Of a stretch of 64,000 nucleotides of DNA, positions 1 through 14,000 are shown piece by piece; positions within the stretch are counted from its first letter, which is position 1; each line of letters begins with the position of its first letter. This DNA comes from Nemopilema nomurai (lineage: Eukaryota; Cnidaria; Scyphozoa; Rhizostomeae; Rhizostomatidae). Below the pieces are notes generated by a model. The model was not told the DNA's origin and made no database searches. It saw nothing but the letters and a program-made list of their open reading frames with translations. The position numbers were made by a program, and so were the translations under genes. The stretch spans positions 806,001-870,000 of the forward strand of contig PEDN01001353.1 of the NCBI GenBank assembly GCA_003864495.1. The letters are read 5' to 3'.

Positions 1-3000
1 ATCAATAATCCTACTGTACATAGTTGCCGCCATCCCTAACAATCTGAAGCCCGCGGTATTTCTGCTTGGAATTCAGCCTGGGAACTAGCTTTAAACAATA
101 CCTATTGTTTATAGCACAATGAAAATGCTTTGTTCCCTGAATCTGATACAAAAATATGAAAAGCATTTAAAACTACGAAGGAAAACATCGTATCAGATTT
201 CACACTTTCCCCCAAAGATGATGTTTAAAATTCTGAACTGCACGTAAACTGCTTACGATTCACCTATCAATAATCTTCTTTTTCTTAATATTTTGCCAGT
301 CGAACAAAATATACTGAGGCTACCCTTTGTGAGACACTTCCGATTGCATTACTTAAATCCGGCAAATATAGAAAAATCTTTTTTGTTCAATTCTATCTTC
401 TCTGTTTCAGCTGTCATATAAAAGATCTAACCAAGCTCCGAATTTTTCTCCTAATCGTTTTTCAATTTCCGTATCAACAAACAAAATGACGTTGACAATA
501 TTTTGAAAGCCTAAATCCCCTTTGAACAAGAGGGCATTAAACGCCTTTGACAACTAGATTGCAGTTATATGGCGTGAAGGCCTAGTTAATTCAATTTGGA
601 TTGTTGCTTGACTCGTAAAGGATGAGTTCCATGTTGCGCCCATGAGGATTGGGTGCAAGGCTCTGACAAAACAATCTTCCCTGCTGGTCATTATTGGGAC
701 ACCTTTAAAAGGCACTCAACAGGGAAATCCAATTCTGCCGTCAACAAAGAAAAACTTGATACAAAAGGAAAATCAGTCATAAATGCAACAGTTTCTAATG
801 GAATAAACTGTCCGGTTTGAATATTTATAACATCGATGGCTTTGCATGTTTTGACTACTTCTTCAGTAGAACTTTTTTTGTTAAAAAATAAATATGAAAA
901 TATTTGGGTAAATTGTATGAAAAAAATATGTATGAAAATATATGGTAAATTGTAAGAGGTATTTGATTCAAATATGAAAAAGTTAAAGCACGACTGTTTA
1001 GAATTTGTTTCCTGTCTGCTGTCGTCCACTCTCTGTTTTGTTTTTGCTACGTTTAGGCCGCATTTTTCATACCTTTCCTCAAGTAATAACCAGAATTTAG
1101 AACAAGCGAAGAGTCAAAGTTGGGTTTTTAAAATGATCCGTATCAACAAATAGCAATTCCTAGTATTCATAAAAATAAGGTTTTTACATATTTACATATT
1201 AAATATTTCTACACTAAGAACAAAAATGAACAACTTATTAACAATCAGAAAATACCTAAAATTTAAGCGAAGTCTTCCAGGGTCAGAAAAATACAAAATA
1301 AAGCTTGAATGCGTACCGTAATACCAAAGACAAAGAAATATTTCTAAGCGTAATGGCAAATAAATTTGTCCAATCTAAAAACATGTGATTCAATCAAAAA
1401 TGAAGTTAAATCTAATTTAAGCAAAATCTTATTTCTACCGCCACACACTTAACTGCACATATTCTTGATGAGTTGTCACGAGAACGATTTCAAGGTATCT
1501 AATTCTGAATTGAACAGTCTTCCAAACTTCGACTTTACGTGAGATTTCCTATCAGGGCATGATGGCCTCGTAATTAGGACTTGAGGAGTTTTATTACAAC
1601 ACACTGCATATAAAAATGTAAGTTATTCTAATACGGACATGGGGACGACAATCCATTCAATTTGGTGTCCTGGGTTGGAAGTTGGGTGCCCAGCGTTAGT
1701 GAGGTGAAATTTGAAAATAAGTAGAACAACAAGGGATCGCTAGGTACAGGAAAGGGACATACGGCACTTGATGCAAAGGAATACCAAAGAGTAACCAAAA
1801 CTGAGAAGCTATAATTGGGTCAGTCCTGATGAGTGGCCAGAGAAGCATTCTCATACCAATTGTAGAATGATAACTTGGTGACTAGAAGCATAGGTTAATA
1901 GTGGGGGCCCATGAAGAACGTAAGCTAAAGGCAGTCATTGGGGCGATTGGGGGACAAAGACAGGGTAAGGATGAAGAAACAACAGTGCTTGCAAATAAGG
2001 GGCAAACTGATGAGGCCTAATGCAGGAGAGAGTAAGGTGAAATAGAAATGCAGGTAAAAATGCTAGGGTTAAAATAGTTCCAGGATTGTTTCAGAAATTG
2101 CTAAAACATGGGCAGTGAAAACAAAATTAAATGGAATATTCGCTTGAAAGTAGTTCATATACTTAGCATCTTTCCCCATTTCAGTTGGCCACTAAACATT
2201 TCAACACTAGAGTTCCTCTTTCCGTCCACCTAGTACTATTTTCTGACCCACCAGCAGTAAACGTACACTGTCGAATCAATAGCCCTAAATTGCAATGGGA
2301 ACGTACTGCATCGTGGAGTGGCATTTTGACTCTGTCTGTGGGGTTAAAGTAGTGTTTGTGGACAAGGAAAGTTGGACTAGCATATGAACGCGGTAATCTT
2401 TTATGAATTGGTCATAAAATTCGTTAGGTTCTCTTCTCGTGGTCAATGTGAAGTCAACAGGTGAAGTATCACCCTCACCCCAATGCCATTAACCGTGACG
2501 AGACCTTCGTTAATTACCTACTGCTTGGGCCTACATGAAACGTGATTTGCTATTGTTCTGCACGGTGATTGGCTAATGCTTATGCCTTACAATATAGCGC
2601 CTGATTCGATAGCAAAGATTCGTGCACGTATTATGGGGCCAAACGTGAAATAGCCCAGAGGCGTCTTTGTCAAGACTGAACATTAGCAATAGCGTTACCT
2701 GGTTGCAAGCACACTAATTTAGTGGAGAAAGAATATCAAAAAAGATGGGGGTCAGGAAAATGACCGGTTTATTGTCTACTTGAATAAAAAGAAAAAATCA
2801 ATTGATGCATTGAGTTATTCTATCTACAGCTAGATCAAGTGCTTCAAATAAACAGCTGATCTTCAAATGTTGTATACACCATTCCTAAACTTCAGAGCAA
2901 AGTTCCTTCGCCTCAAAATTTTCTCAATTCGTCAATAAACATTACACAAAAGACTAGAAATTAACTGTCGATTTACCTTTCAACTATTAAAATGATTAAT

Positions 3001-3059
3001 TCAAAACCATTAAAATAGTCAACGGTGCTACCGAATCAACAGATTGATTAAGAGAACTG
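1..3059. other. Downstream flank of the kinase gene, no gene recognised
   Basis: About 3 kb of mostly AT-rich sequence below the stop codon of the MAP3K gene. Open frames here are short, and none translates to a protein I recognise or is bounded by matching splice sites. The part next to 3060 should hold the 3' UTR of the kinase transcript. I see no RNA gene or long repeat. Confidence 0.5.
2768..2773 (-). promoter_or_regulatory. Candidate polyadenylation signal of the kinase gene
   Basis: The plus strand reads TTTATT, so the minus strand carries AATAAA about 290 bp past the kinase stop codon. It is the canonical hexamer at a plausible distance, but such hexamers are common in AT-rich DNA, so the call is weak. 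Confidence 0.25.
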
Positions 3060-6000
3060 CTATAGACCTAGCTTGGACGTGAATTTGTAATACAGTAGCT
3101 CAGTGGCTGAAGGCCTAGCCTTTGCGTCCCTGCAAGAGAAGAGAAATCAGATCAAACTCGATTTGCCGTGAAAAATAATGGTATTGACCAAAGGAAACTT
3201 GACACGTTCAAATTACTAACAATGCTAATATCATCAGACAAACACGAAGTTTCGGTGGGGAAACGAATGGGGGTATGTTTCCCTCTCTTCACGAATGTAG
3301 AAATTGAAGGCGTTAAAGGGATCAAAAGACTCTTCTTCGTCTTTGTGGTCCGATATATAAAAGCCTTTCGTGACGAAAACACAAGGCATTTGGTTCACCC
3401 TGCTTATGCTTGAGTAAATATATTCTAATCAATATAAACATGACGAGAGATTATTGAAAGGCTTCTACAAATGGTGTCAAAATGTTTGTACCTGCTACCA
3501 TGACAAATTAGATATAGACATGTCTCCTCCTTTTCCCACTTGCATAGGGCATAGACCAGCATATCAAGTTTGAATATTTGAGCGAAACACATATCGAATA
3601 TGATTATATTATTCGATTATACACGATCAAAATTAAACCGGAGATGAAATTCTGGTTTTACTTTGATGGACTCTACGGAAATTTCTTGCCTTGTTCCCTA
3701 AACGAAACTTGGACACTCATCTGACATATAATTCATATTCGGAATGGAGGTGGTTTCTAGCCACTTATTTTAACAGCTTCCTTTTCATTTTGGATAAGAA
3801 GTAAGTAAGATGCCCCTAAACAGAACATATAGCCGAGCGAATGAGCCAACGTTGGAAGTAATTGCGAACGAACCTTTGAAGACAAGCCCTGATAAATTCA
3901 TTTGCTAGTGGCGAGCAATTCACGTGGGGGTCAGTGGGCTGCGTGGCTATCTTGAAAAGCGCCGCCATCGGCTCCAGCTCGGCCCACGGGGGCTTCGTTG
4001 TCAGCATTTCCACAACCGTGCAGCCGACACTCCTTGAAGAAAGCCAAAAGAGATGTTAATTAAAACGATATAAATAATTAGAAAAGGAGCACGTTGCTAT
4101 TGGCAAGCTAGGCAAATTCTTACTATTACGTATCAGGGTTTCGTTAAGAAACGTTTGAGCTGCACTTTTCATACAGGGGAACAGTGTTGAGCAGCCTCAA
4201 AGATTATGATCCCAACAGCGCACACTGGTGCCAAAATTTGCCGACTGAATTACTTGACAATGACGAAATATAATGAAGTCGACAAATTGCAGTCTGTTTC
4301 CAGACAGAATGCCAGGCTCAGAAGTGGAGTCATTCCATGTGAAACCATCAGAGTAAAAAGCTGTTTTCTACGTGAAAGTCCTTGATTTTCACGAAACTTG
4401 CCACAAGTGATTGACTAATTGAGTTAAGAGTTTCTGAAAATTTTCATATCTCTACTCTTAGCCACTCCAGCATTATGGGCTTTCAAAGTTCTTTGGGGGT
4501 GTGGCCATCACGCCTCCTTTTAAAGCTATGTACGTTCATAACATTTAGATTTGCTCTGTTACAACACATATAGCTTTGTGCATGAACAGCTCATGTGCTT
4601 TGAGCTCAATTTGAAGGGCAAGCCCAAGGTTTTTGTTCTGTCATGGTTTCATATGGAATATGCCAGTGATATACATAAACGCCCTACTTCGAGAGTATAA
4701 ATCTGCGTATTCTTACCAGACATCCGCCTTGCGGCCGTAGCCTTCTCCATTTATGACTTCAGGACTCATCCAATATGGCGTCCCGTGCATGGACTTAACG
4801 CCAGTCAGCGTGCGAATCGTCTGCAAAGAAAGGCAAGGAGTTTCTCATCAAACAAGCAATATCGTATTCGATGAATCGCACTAACATTTCTCTATACAGT
4901 TGGATTTTCAAAAAAACATAAACTTTAGTTATGTACTTGAATAAAAAAACCGAGTTGCAATTTTTGATATGCGTCTAATTAGGCCATACCTGAAGTCGTC
5001 GCGATGCTCCGAAGTCACTCAATTTGATGTTGTCCATTGAATCCACCAGGATGTTTGCGCCTGCAAAATACAGTAAAAATAATGATCAAGAGAATCAACG
5101 CAGTGAAAAATCATTGACCCAAAAAGATATTTAAAAACTGTTTTGAGAAATATAGCATAGGAAAAATCATTGGTATGGGAAATGGAAACTAAAGAAAAGG
5201 CCCTTCTGTGTAACTAAACACCGTCGTGTTAACGTGAAATACTAAAAGCGTTGGGCGTAAAATGACAGAACCGTATTAGGCTTACCTTTGATATCTCTAT
5301 GGATAATCATGTTATGATGTAGATAGGCAACGCCTTCCAAGATCTGCCGGGTGTACTTTCGAGCTTGGCCCTCTTTCATAGGCCCCTCAATATGGAGTTT
5401 GTCGTGTAAAGAGCCCTAAAAATGAGACAAAATCAGAGTGCAATATAAACAGATGACGTTTCAGGCGAATGCTAAAAGACAAGCATCTGCCTGTTATCCA
5501 CAACAGCACTGTACCGAAACGTTCTTCGCAGTTTTACTCTCACCCCAAAAAAATTAAACTTTAAATGAAAGTATAAACTAAGTATAATTAAATTGATGAC
5601 ATTGTAAATAGCTCAAACACTGAAAATCTTATTTAAAATCATAAATCATACCCCTGCCATATATTCCATAAAAATTGAAATCGATTTTGAATCATGGACG
5701 GTTCCAAAGTATGTAACAACCCTCTCGTGGTTCAGGTTCTTCAAGAGCTGAATTTCAGCCTCCAAAGCACGCACCTCCTGCAAATTCAGAATGAGTCGCC
5801 GAGTTAGCAAACAGGTTGAACAACACACATGCGGCTAGAATGTCTGCCAGAGGCTGTCACATAACACTGGAAGAAGGGGCAGTCGTATGTAGTGAATTTA
5901 TAACAAGAAATGCAATTATAGCTAAATTCCGCTAAAATATTATGGAGCTGTAGTGAAGATTGCTTTGTATTATGTCTGCTTGAAGGCAGAAATAAAATAT

Positions 6001-7117
6001 GCAAAGAACATAAGATTAAAAAAAGATACCAAAGAGCCAGTTTAGTAGGATTAGTCAAATGAAAGAAGGGAACCTTTTGAGTGGCGGGGTTTGTCAAAGC
6101 CGTTTCCACCATTTTCATCGCGAGTTCTCTACCAGTATCATTGTCCACACACAAATACACCTGATTCAAGACGAAATGTAAACAACAAATTGAAAAGCAC
6201 GTAAAAGCATACACAACGCATGATCCTCTTCATGTTTGTTTATTAATCAAGATAATTAATTAATGTTGACGATTAACCCAAAAAACAGTACGTGACTTAT
6301 TTCATCGTGCATTGCATTTATAGAGTATCCTCTTCCAGTAACGGACGTGTTTACGTGCTTAGAAGGTGACACGTGATGAATACAGTCACCACAGGGTTTC
6401 ACACGTGCCAGGTATTCCAAACACCAGTTCATCTAATATAGAATTCTTCTGGTTTCTCACAAGAAAGCTGACTGACCCTTGCGGTATTGCCCAAATAATA
6501 TCATTTTCATAAGCAACAAGACACACGTTAAGGGTCTAAGATGACGTCAAAACAACATTCTTGATATTTCACCATACACGACGAACTCATTAAACGAGCT
6601 CTGCAATGCCTGTTTCACAATGGTAACGAGCGTTTGATATACCGTAAATCCTCGAATAAGCTCCCTGGGGGCTTATTTATTTTTAACATTTTTGGGTGGG
6701 GGCTTATTCGAGGGGGGGATTTATTCGAGGGGGGGGCTTATAAATTTCCTGAAACATGCCACATAAAAAGACAATTTTTGAAATGTGTTTCTTTGCACAA
6801 TATAAAAAATAACCTAAGTATAAAGTAACATTTGGTTAAATTATTAACAAAAACATACATTTTTATGGTAATTCACTAAAATGCCAAAGGCAACCTCAGG
6901 AGTCAAAAATCTACAAATTGAGGGGGGGGGCTTATTCGAGGGGGGGCTTATTTGAAGTTTGTAGTTTTAGGGTGGGGGCTTATTCGAGGGGGGGGCTTTT
7001 TCGAGGGGGGGGCAATTCGAGGATTTACGGTATTTAAAAAAGCGGCCTAGCCTACCTGTCCGTATGCACCCGCTCCCACTAATCTCAACTTCTTGAAATT
7101 TCTTGGACAGCCTTGTT
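3060..7117 (-). other. Protein kinase domain exons of the MAP3K
   Basis: Eight exons encode the catalytic domain of about 267 residues. Seen in order: glycine loop GAGAYGQ (7056-7111), Lys in ELAMKMV (6074-6160), alpha-C Glu in [12 protein letters not shown] (5652-5777), the tail of the gatekeeper region FMEYMAGG, then HRDIKGAN split across 5286-5415 and 4990-5060, DFG in 4990-5060, GTPYWMSPE in 4717-4820, the [11 protein letters not shown] helix and [21 protein letters not shown] in 3874-4032, and the closing [12 protein letters not shown] in 3060-3129. All catalytic residues are intact, so an active kinase is expected. Confidence 0.9.
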
Positions 7118-8004
7118 CTTCGGAAAAGAGAAAAAACATCAAAATCATTACAAAAGAAAGTATATTGTCAGCATCTAAACAATGGATGACTAGGTGACGT
7201 CAAACGTTGATAATCATCAACAACAACAACATTTCAAAATGATTGCGACAACCTATGGCTTGGGAGATACCTTTCGTACTCGTTGAAAATGTTCGAAACT
7301 GTTCGTTCATTCGATCCACATCTTTGACTGGGTCGTAATCAGAAACGAGGCCACTGCTATTGCTGCTGTTTCCCGCGCTATGCCGCGAGTCTGAACGCAT
7401 CAGGAACTGAGACATTGTCAAGTAATCTGAAATGATTTGGGCATCGTCAAAACTACGCCATCAACAGAGCAGGGGAAGTGAACACTGGAAAGGCGGAGAG
7501 GAAGAGATCTGAAAAAAATGACTAGGTTCCCAACAAAAAAGGCAACACTACTAAATGGATGACAAAAGTGCCAAAAACCTCCCGGAACTTTGAGCTTTAA
7601 TGGAAACTTTTCATTTTCAATTCAAGTAAAACTACAATTACAAATTTCACTATTACAAAGGTAATTTGCAATTGGCTAGCCTGGGTTTACAAAGACAAAG
7701 ACTATTACAAGCACAAACAAAATAAATTAACAAAAAAAAGGAAAAAGTGTGTTCGTCATTGTTTGTTTTAGAAGTCGTCAGTAGCAGAGATCGTTAGAAT
7801 TGAAGAAGTTCAGGATTATTTCAAGATTTATTTCTGCGGCAGAAAATGTAATAGGTAGTGCGGATGGTTAAGTTGGATAGTTTGGAGATCATGAAGCGGA
7901 GATGATTCTCGCTGATATCTAGAGCGTTGCACATGTCGATGAAAGAGGAGCAAGAGAGACCAAAGATACCTAGGGAACTGATAGAAAGATTAACAAACAT
8001 GATA

Positions 8005-8035
<31 letters not shown>

Positions 8036-11000
8036 TTCAGTAGTAATAATTAATGAGATCATTGGCAATGGTAACTCTTAAAACTAACATGGCCTTTAAG
8101 AGACCGTCATGCAATACTCAAACTAATTGTAAAAAACTGTCAGTTATAAACCACACCCTATCGTGAAACAAGCCAAAATTGCTTGAGAATGAAGAGCAAC
8201 AATACGGCTAAGATAAAACATAAATTAAAAAATCATTCAAAGAAAGATAAATTAGCCCGTAGCATTTCCTGATCCATAGCATTTTTTGTATGATTCAACC
8301 AAAAAACGGTCTGTTCTCATTCAAAACATATGAAGAGCCAGCCATATGACAGTTGTAAACATTAATCTGCCATGAACCGAGCTCTGTTTACTGCAGCAGA
8401 GTAGAAACCATTTAGACGAAATGTGGACTTACCGTCATGCGCATCAACGTAATTCAATTCGATTTCGGACATGTGCCTCCTTCTGGGGTAAGTGCCAGAC
8501 CTGATGCTGTTGTAGCTCTCTGCAAAAGGCAACAGTGCATCAGCTGATCAGCGACAGAAAATAATGACGTGAGCTCAAAGCAGCCGAGGACTTTCAACGA
8601 CACATGAAGAATGTTGCAAAGAGGAAACAGCATAGATTCTTGATAGCAGAGCAGTTCTCGTTTCGAAAGTTATGACTTAGGACACCTCTTGTTTTTTACA
8701 AGAGTCCCCTTGAAGCAACAAAAAGTAGAGCACTTTACCAGTGTTTTATTAAATGACATTAATTATGAAGACGTCAAAGAAATTGCATACCATAGTCTTC
8801 GATCGAACTGTCAAGTAGAAGGGCACTCGAAGGTCTTCGCTTGCCTTTGTACAAGGCGTAAGCATCTGTTACGCTGCAAACAGGAAAGTTTCAAAATTGC
8901 AAAAACAAAAAAAACGAATACCCATAGAAAGGCTTGGCACACAAGAGGGGTCTAAAGTTGGATGACTTGGAGCATGTCCCAATTTACTTGGCTTTCTCAT
9001 CGCACATGTTTTTTTCCAGGTGATCTATCACATTCACAAATTTTTCAAATGGCCTTTAATTGAAGAGTTGATAATTGCAGTTAATTAGAAGTACTACAAA
9101 GTGACGTTCAAGAAGCAAATGAGAATTAATTGTCAAGCAAATGTATACTAAAAACTCGCTGAACATACCCAGCAAAGGATCTGGGACTGTCTGACAGTGC
9201 AGGGGTTGATCCAAATATACTGTCTCTGCTTCGACGCGAAGCAATTCGCACCTACAAACGAAAAAAGGATGGCATCAGATATCAGGTGTTAGGTTCCTCA
9301 ACTACGTTCTTACAAATAATCTGAGAATCCATCGACATTTCCACGCCAATAGTGCCATGCAACAGCTGTAAGTACATGTAACTACATCAATGTCACAAAT
9401 GACCAGAGAGCATAACTGATTACAAGGCTGTCCTCTTAAACGCAGGCAGCTACCTTACCTCGCTGTGCTCCAATGGATCGAAGAAATCAAACATCTAAAA
9501 GGAAGACAGAATACAGAGTTTGTATCTCGTCGTAACAAAGTCGGAAAGTGCAGCATGCTTTTCATCAAAGACTCAAAAGCAAATACGCAACCGGTTTTCT
9601 TCGAAACTATTTGTCTCAGGTCGTGGACAGTAAACTGAACAACTTAATCGAATAAAATCTGCAAACTCACAAATGGATTTTGTTGATCGTGATCCTCAGG
9701 TATAAATTCACCTTCACCCTGCAAAAAAATAAATATGCTTAGAAGGCATTGCATTTTTCTGGGTGATAAGGTACTTTTGGCTTAAAATTTGAAATATAGA
9801 TTAGCCGATAATCGTCTTCAAAGCTTAACCTTTCTTATAACTATCCAGAAGTGAAAAAAATGGTTTCTTAAACAGCGACGGAGCTCAAAGTTATACTTTG
9901 AAGATGGCCAGACTAAGCATCTGGTATTATCAATAACATTTGCTCTGAAGCAGTTGAAAGAGTGGCAGAAGTCGATAATGGACCACAGAATGGTGGGTTT
10001 CGGTCTAGATCATAGCAGTGTTAAAGCAGAAAAAAATGTCAATGACCACATGAACAAAATATGAAACATAAAACACCAAATATCGATCAATCACAGAATT
10101 TCCAAAGTGGGACTAATGAGAGAGAGAAAATCCGGTGACGTCATTTTCGAGCGAATTGCTAAACAATTGAATGACACTGAAAGGAATTTTTGATGATGAC
10201 AAGAAAAGAGGGCATGATCTTTTGCCCTTTTCGTGTGCATCGTAGCCTCAGGCAAATGGAAATTGGGAGGGAATGTTTGCAAGACTAAAGGGTAGGAACG
10301 ATTTTAGGAATATGAGTTAGCATAAATAAATACGTCTGCATCTACACTAAAATTTATTTTCATTTCAGGTAGTGGATGGCCTACAAATGACTAGAAGTTG
10401 AAAAGGCGTTAAATTTTCATTTTTAAAATCAAATATTCAGTACTACTTTAATACAAAAATATCACTTGCAAAGAGAAGTGTCAATTTCAGCACACCATTA
10501 CCAATAAAGTCTCACCTTAATAGTGTGAGAGTGCGAGGAGAAGCTAGGCTGAGGGTGATAGCCAGGTGGTGGTGAGGGGGAATCCCTGCCATTTGAAGAG
10601 ATGAACATCGAATGAGACCGTAATCCGGACAGATCTGGCGAATCTGGTGAGCCAAAAGGGATTTCCTCCGGATTCGACTTTGACCTAACACGACGAATGA
10701 TTCAATGTAATTCCACGAACGCTAAGCAATGGCAAATAAAGCATAAAACAACGTGAAAACGACTTTTGGCAAAGGTTGAAAATATTTTTCGACGCGAAAA
10801 GAGTTATGTTCATTTGATTTTGGAATTTATTGCATTAAGAACCAGCAGTGGCATTAGTTTATAAAAATTTTTCGGTTCTCTCGGAACTTTAAAAAGTTCC
10901 TTACTTCAAATTTTCTCAATCTTAAATAAGAAATAGACTTAGGGGTTGAGTTGGGACATATCAGAGGTGATAATCCGATATAAAATTGTATTTAACAACT

Positions 11001-14000
11001 AACACGTGTCATATAACTCATATAACACGCGTGCATAAAAATAAAGAACCTGAGACACAAACTACAAATATAACTTACGATGATAGAAACGCAACATATC
11101 ATGTACACGTAATAACAATGGCTTATTTGAGGCCACTGGAAACCTCTTCCAAATGTAAGTGAACCGTAAAATATTTGTAAGCTTACCTAACTGGAACGGG
11201 TCTACTTTTTCCCTGAAACAAGAAGGCAGATTTCGTTATGATTAAGGTATCGGTAAGACAGTGCAATTGACGCATGTTCTTTCCAGACGCATAAAGCTGC
11301 ATTTGCTTTATGTCTATTCCTCAACGACACATTGCATTGCGCTGCTCAAAGAGGACGATTAAATGTCGACAATGCGAAACATCCTTAAACACGATAACGA
11401 GAACCCTTTTGAAATATACCGGAAATCACATTTCTATTTCCGTTAACTTTATACGTTACATACGTTGCTATTTTCTTCTAGACGGTGATCTTATCAAATA
11501 ATAACAAGGATGCTTTTCCAAGAACGTGGTTTAGAACAGTCACTGACAGACCACAAACAGGAACATTACAGCAGCTAACAATCCCCTTTAAAGACTACTG
11601 CCTTCCGTACTCTGCTGTGTACTACGTCGAAGGCTAGTTTCGCTTCCCGTCTTTGAGGTTTTCCTGGACTAACAAACATAATCACTCGTATCTACGTACA
11701 CCTTTTTGGTGCATTATGAGTTAGATAGAACGTACTTCGGCAAAGCAATTCCCCATCATCATCATACAGTGCCTCAACTCTACATTCGTAAATATACATA
11801 GTACAACCATTTCACCATATAGTGTTCCCTTGCTACTTTTGAATACCAAAATTTCATTTTAAAATACCCTCTTGGATCGTCCCTGCATCAGGTGGGTTCA
11901 ATCATCTTTATTGATCTATCCATTACTTGGCGCAAGTCTTTATTGATCTACCCATGCTCACACCTCGCACTGTTCTTGTTTTCAACAACACAAAGTTATC
12001 GATTCCTCTTATCGCCCAACAAACGTTACGACATCTAAAAGGTAGATGTTCCACCACACGGCAAAATTGTTATACATCTGATAAGCAGTTTTGGTGAGTC
12101 AACAAAAACTTGATTGCTATCAACATGTTTAAAGCCTGGTTTCCATATAGCCGCGAGGCTGCCTGCGACTGCCTGCGACTGCTTTCTGTCATCTTCCATC
12201 TTCCACCTTCGGCAAATGGAAACGTTTTGTTTGCAATTGCCTGCGGTATCGGTAACTATGCCGGTAACTAGTTAAAGTTTGAGCGGGAAAAACTGGCGGG
12301 CAAAATTCAAAACACACATGGCTGCTGCAATAAACGCAGGCCCTATTCAATTGGTTCTTGCACATCACATGATTCGTTCGAACAAAAGAATGCCGCAGGC
12401 AGCCGCAGGCAAGGCGTTTCCATTAGTAATTTTTCTGTACCGGTACCGGGACCGGCACCGGGAGGCTGCCGTAAGAACCGGGAAAAGTTCAACAAGTTCA
12501 ACTTTCTCCCGGCTCTCCCGGCAGTCTTACGGCACTTCAAACAGCTGCCTGCGGTACCGTGAGAAAGCGTTTCGATAAAGAATTATCTGCCGGCGATACC
12601 GTAGGGGTGGAAGATGGCAGAAAGCAGTCGCAGGCAGCCTCACGGCTATATGGAAACCAGGCTCAATGCTGCGAAGGGCACTAGAAAAGTTTCTTAGAAT
12701 TGCAGTTTGGTCTAGACTTCTAACTTGTAAACAAATTTGTCCTTTCACAGCACTCGAAGGAATTCCTTCCAATGCTTTTCCCTACCAAATTACAGGTACA
12801 GGAATAATACATGAAGCTAATCTTTCTTTGCCTAGAAAAACTTCAGATGATTTTTCTATAACTTTACAGCGTCAGACATTGTTGAGACAAACACATTGAA
12901 TTAATTATTCTATGTTTCATTACTTGAAGAATTTAGAAACAAAAATCGCCTCAAAATAAACCATCATTTTTTAGCTTCCAAATTTATTTTAGGTGCCATC
13001 ACAGATCAACACTTCTATCAACCTTTTTTCCGAAATATAAATAATACTAATAATCGGCGAAAATTAAAGAGTGCTTACAGCATTTAAATCAAAAATATCT
13101 TGTTTCCTTTCTACTGCAGGCTCAACAATTTTTCATTAGCACAAAAAACCATTTGTAAAACTACTTTCATTCTGAAAACCTGAACATAATAAAATAGTAA
13201 TAACTGAATCAGACTATAAATAGTTTCTTACCACAAGTTTAAATAGTCTTTTCATTATATTTCATTTCAAAGCGGTTCCCTCAGAAGCCGAAAGCAAGAG
13301 CCTCATAAAATACTCATATGAACTAATTCTGCCCATTAATTGCTTCAATAAATTGTCCTCCATGTCATTTCACACCTGTGCACTTAGCATATACAACGAT
13401 CGTGTGAAAATGGGCGCAATAGATACTCGGGATAAGCACAATCTAAAAACGATCCCTTCTTAATCGCTGCAGCAGTTTATTGACTTGCCTGTATTTAACA
13501 ACATTTACCATGTCCATAATTACCAAGGCTAAGTGCTGAGTTATCGGACTGTAACCTTAGCAACAATTATGGTGTGCAGCAAAGGCCGGAACGGGAGCTC
13601 GCTCAAGCGCAATGCCATTACAGCTAAGATGGGTAAGAGGCCAGTACTCACATTGAATGGGTATTTGTCCGGGTCAGTGTATGTGCGTCTATGAAATGGG
13701 TGGAAAGGTGGGTCAAAGAGCAAGCCATTCATTGGGTGTTCATTACCAGCATTGTAAGCCTCTTCATAGTCGTCTGTCAGAAACAGTCGCAGGCTCGTAA
13801 TCAACGGACTCTGGTCCAGCAGCGCGATGGCCCTGTCAAGGTCGTCCTGGTGCTCAATCGGGATAGATATCTAGGCGAACGTAAGTGAACAGAAGCGAAC
13901 ATGAGCGAACATAAGAAGACGTAGGTGTTTGTGCTGGAAAGGAGCACAGGAAACATAACAAAGTACAACAAACAATGCAAACATGGTAGGCTGATTCAAA

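Noticed and set aside
691..1029. 112-codon minus-strand frame downstream of the kinase as a possible further kinase exon or new gene
   Set aside because: The kinase already ends with a clean terminal exon at 3060. The frame is low-complexity, rich in Phe/Ile from AT-rich DNA, and lacks splice support.
12279..12899. Several 65-100 codon frames on both strands, possible small genes
   Set aside because: They overlap the inverted-repeat element at 12133-12663, and its symmetry and higher GC create open frames on both strands. No transposase or other domain is visible.
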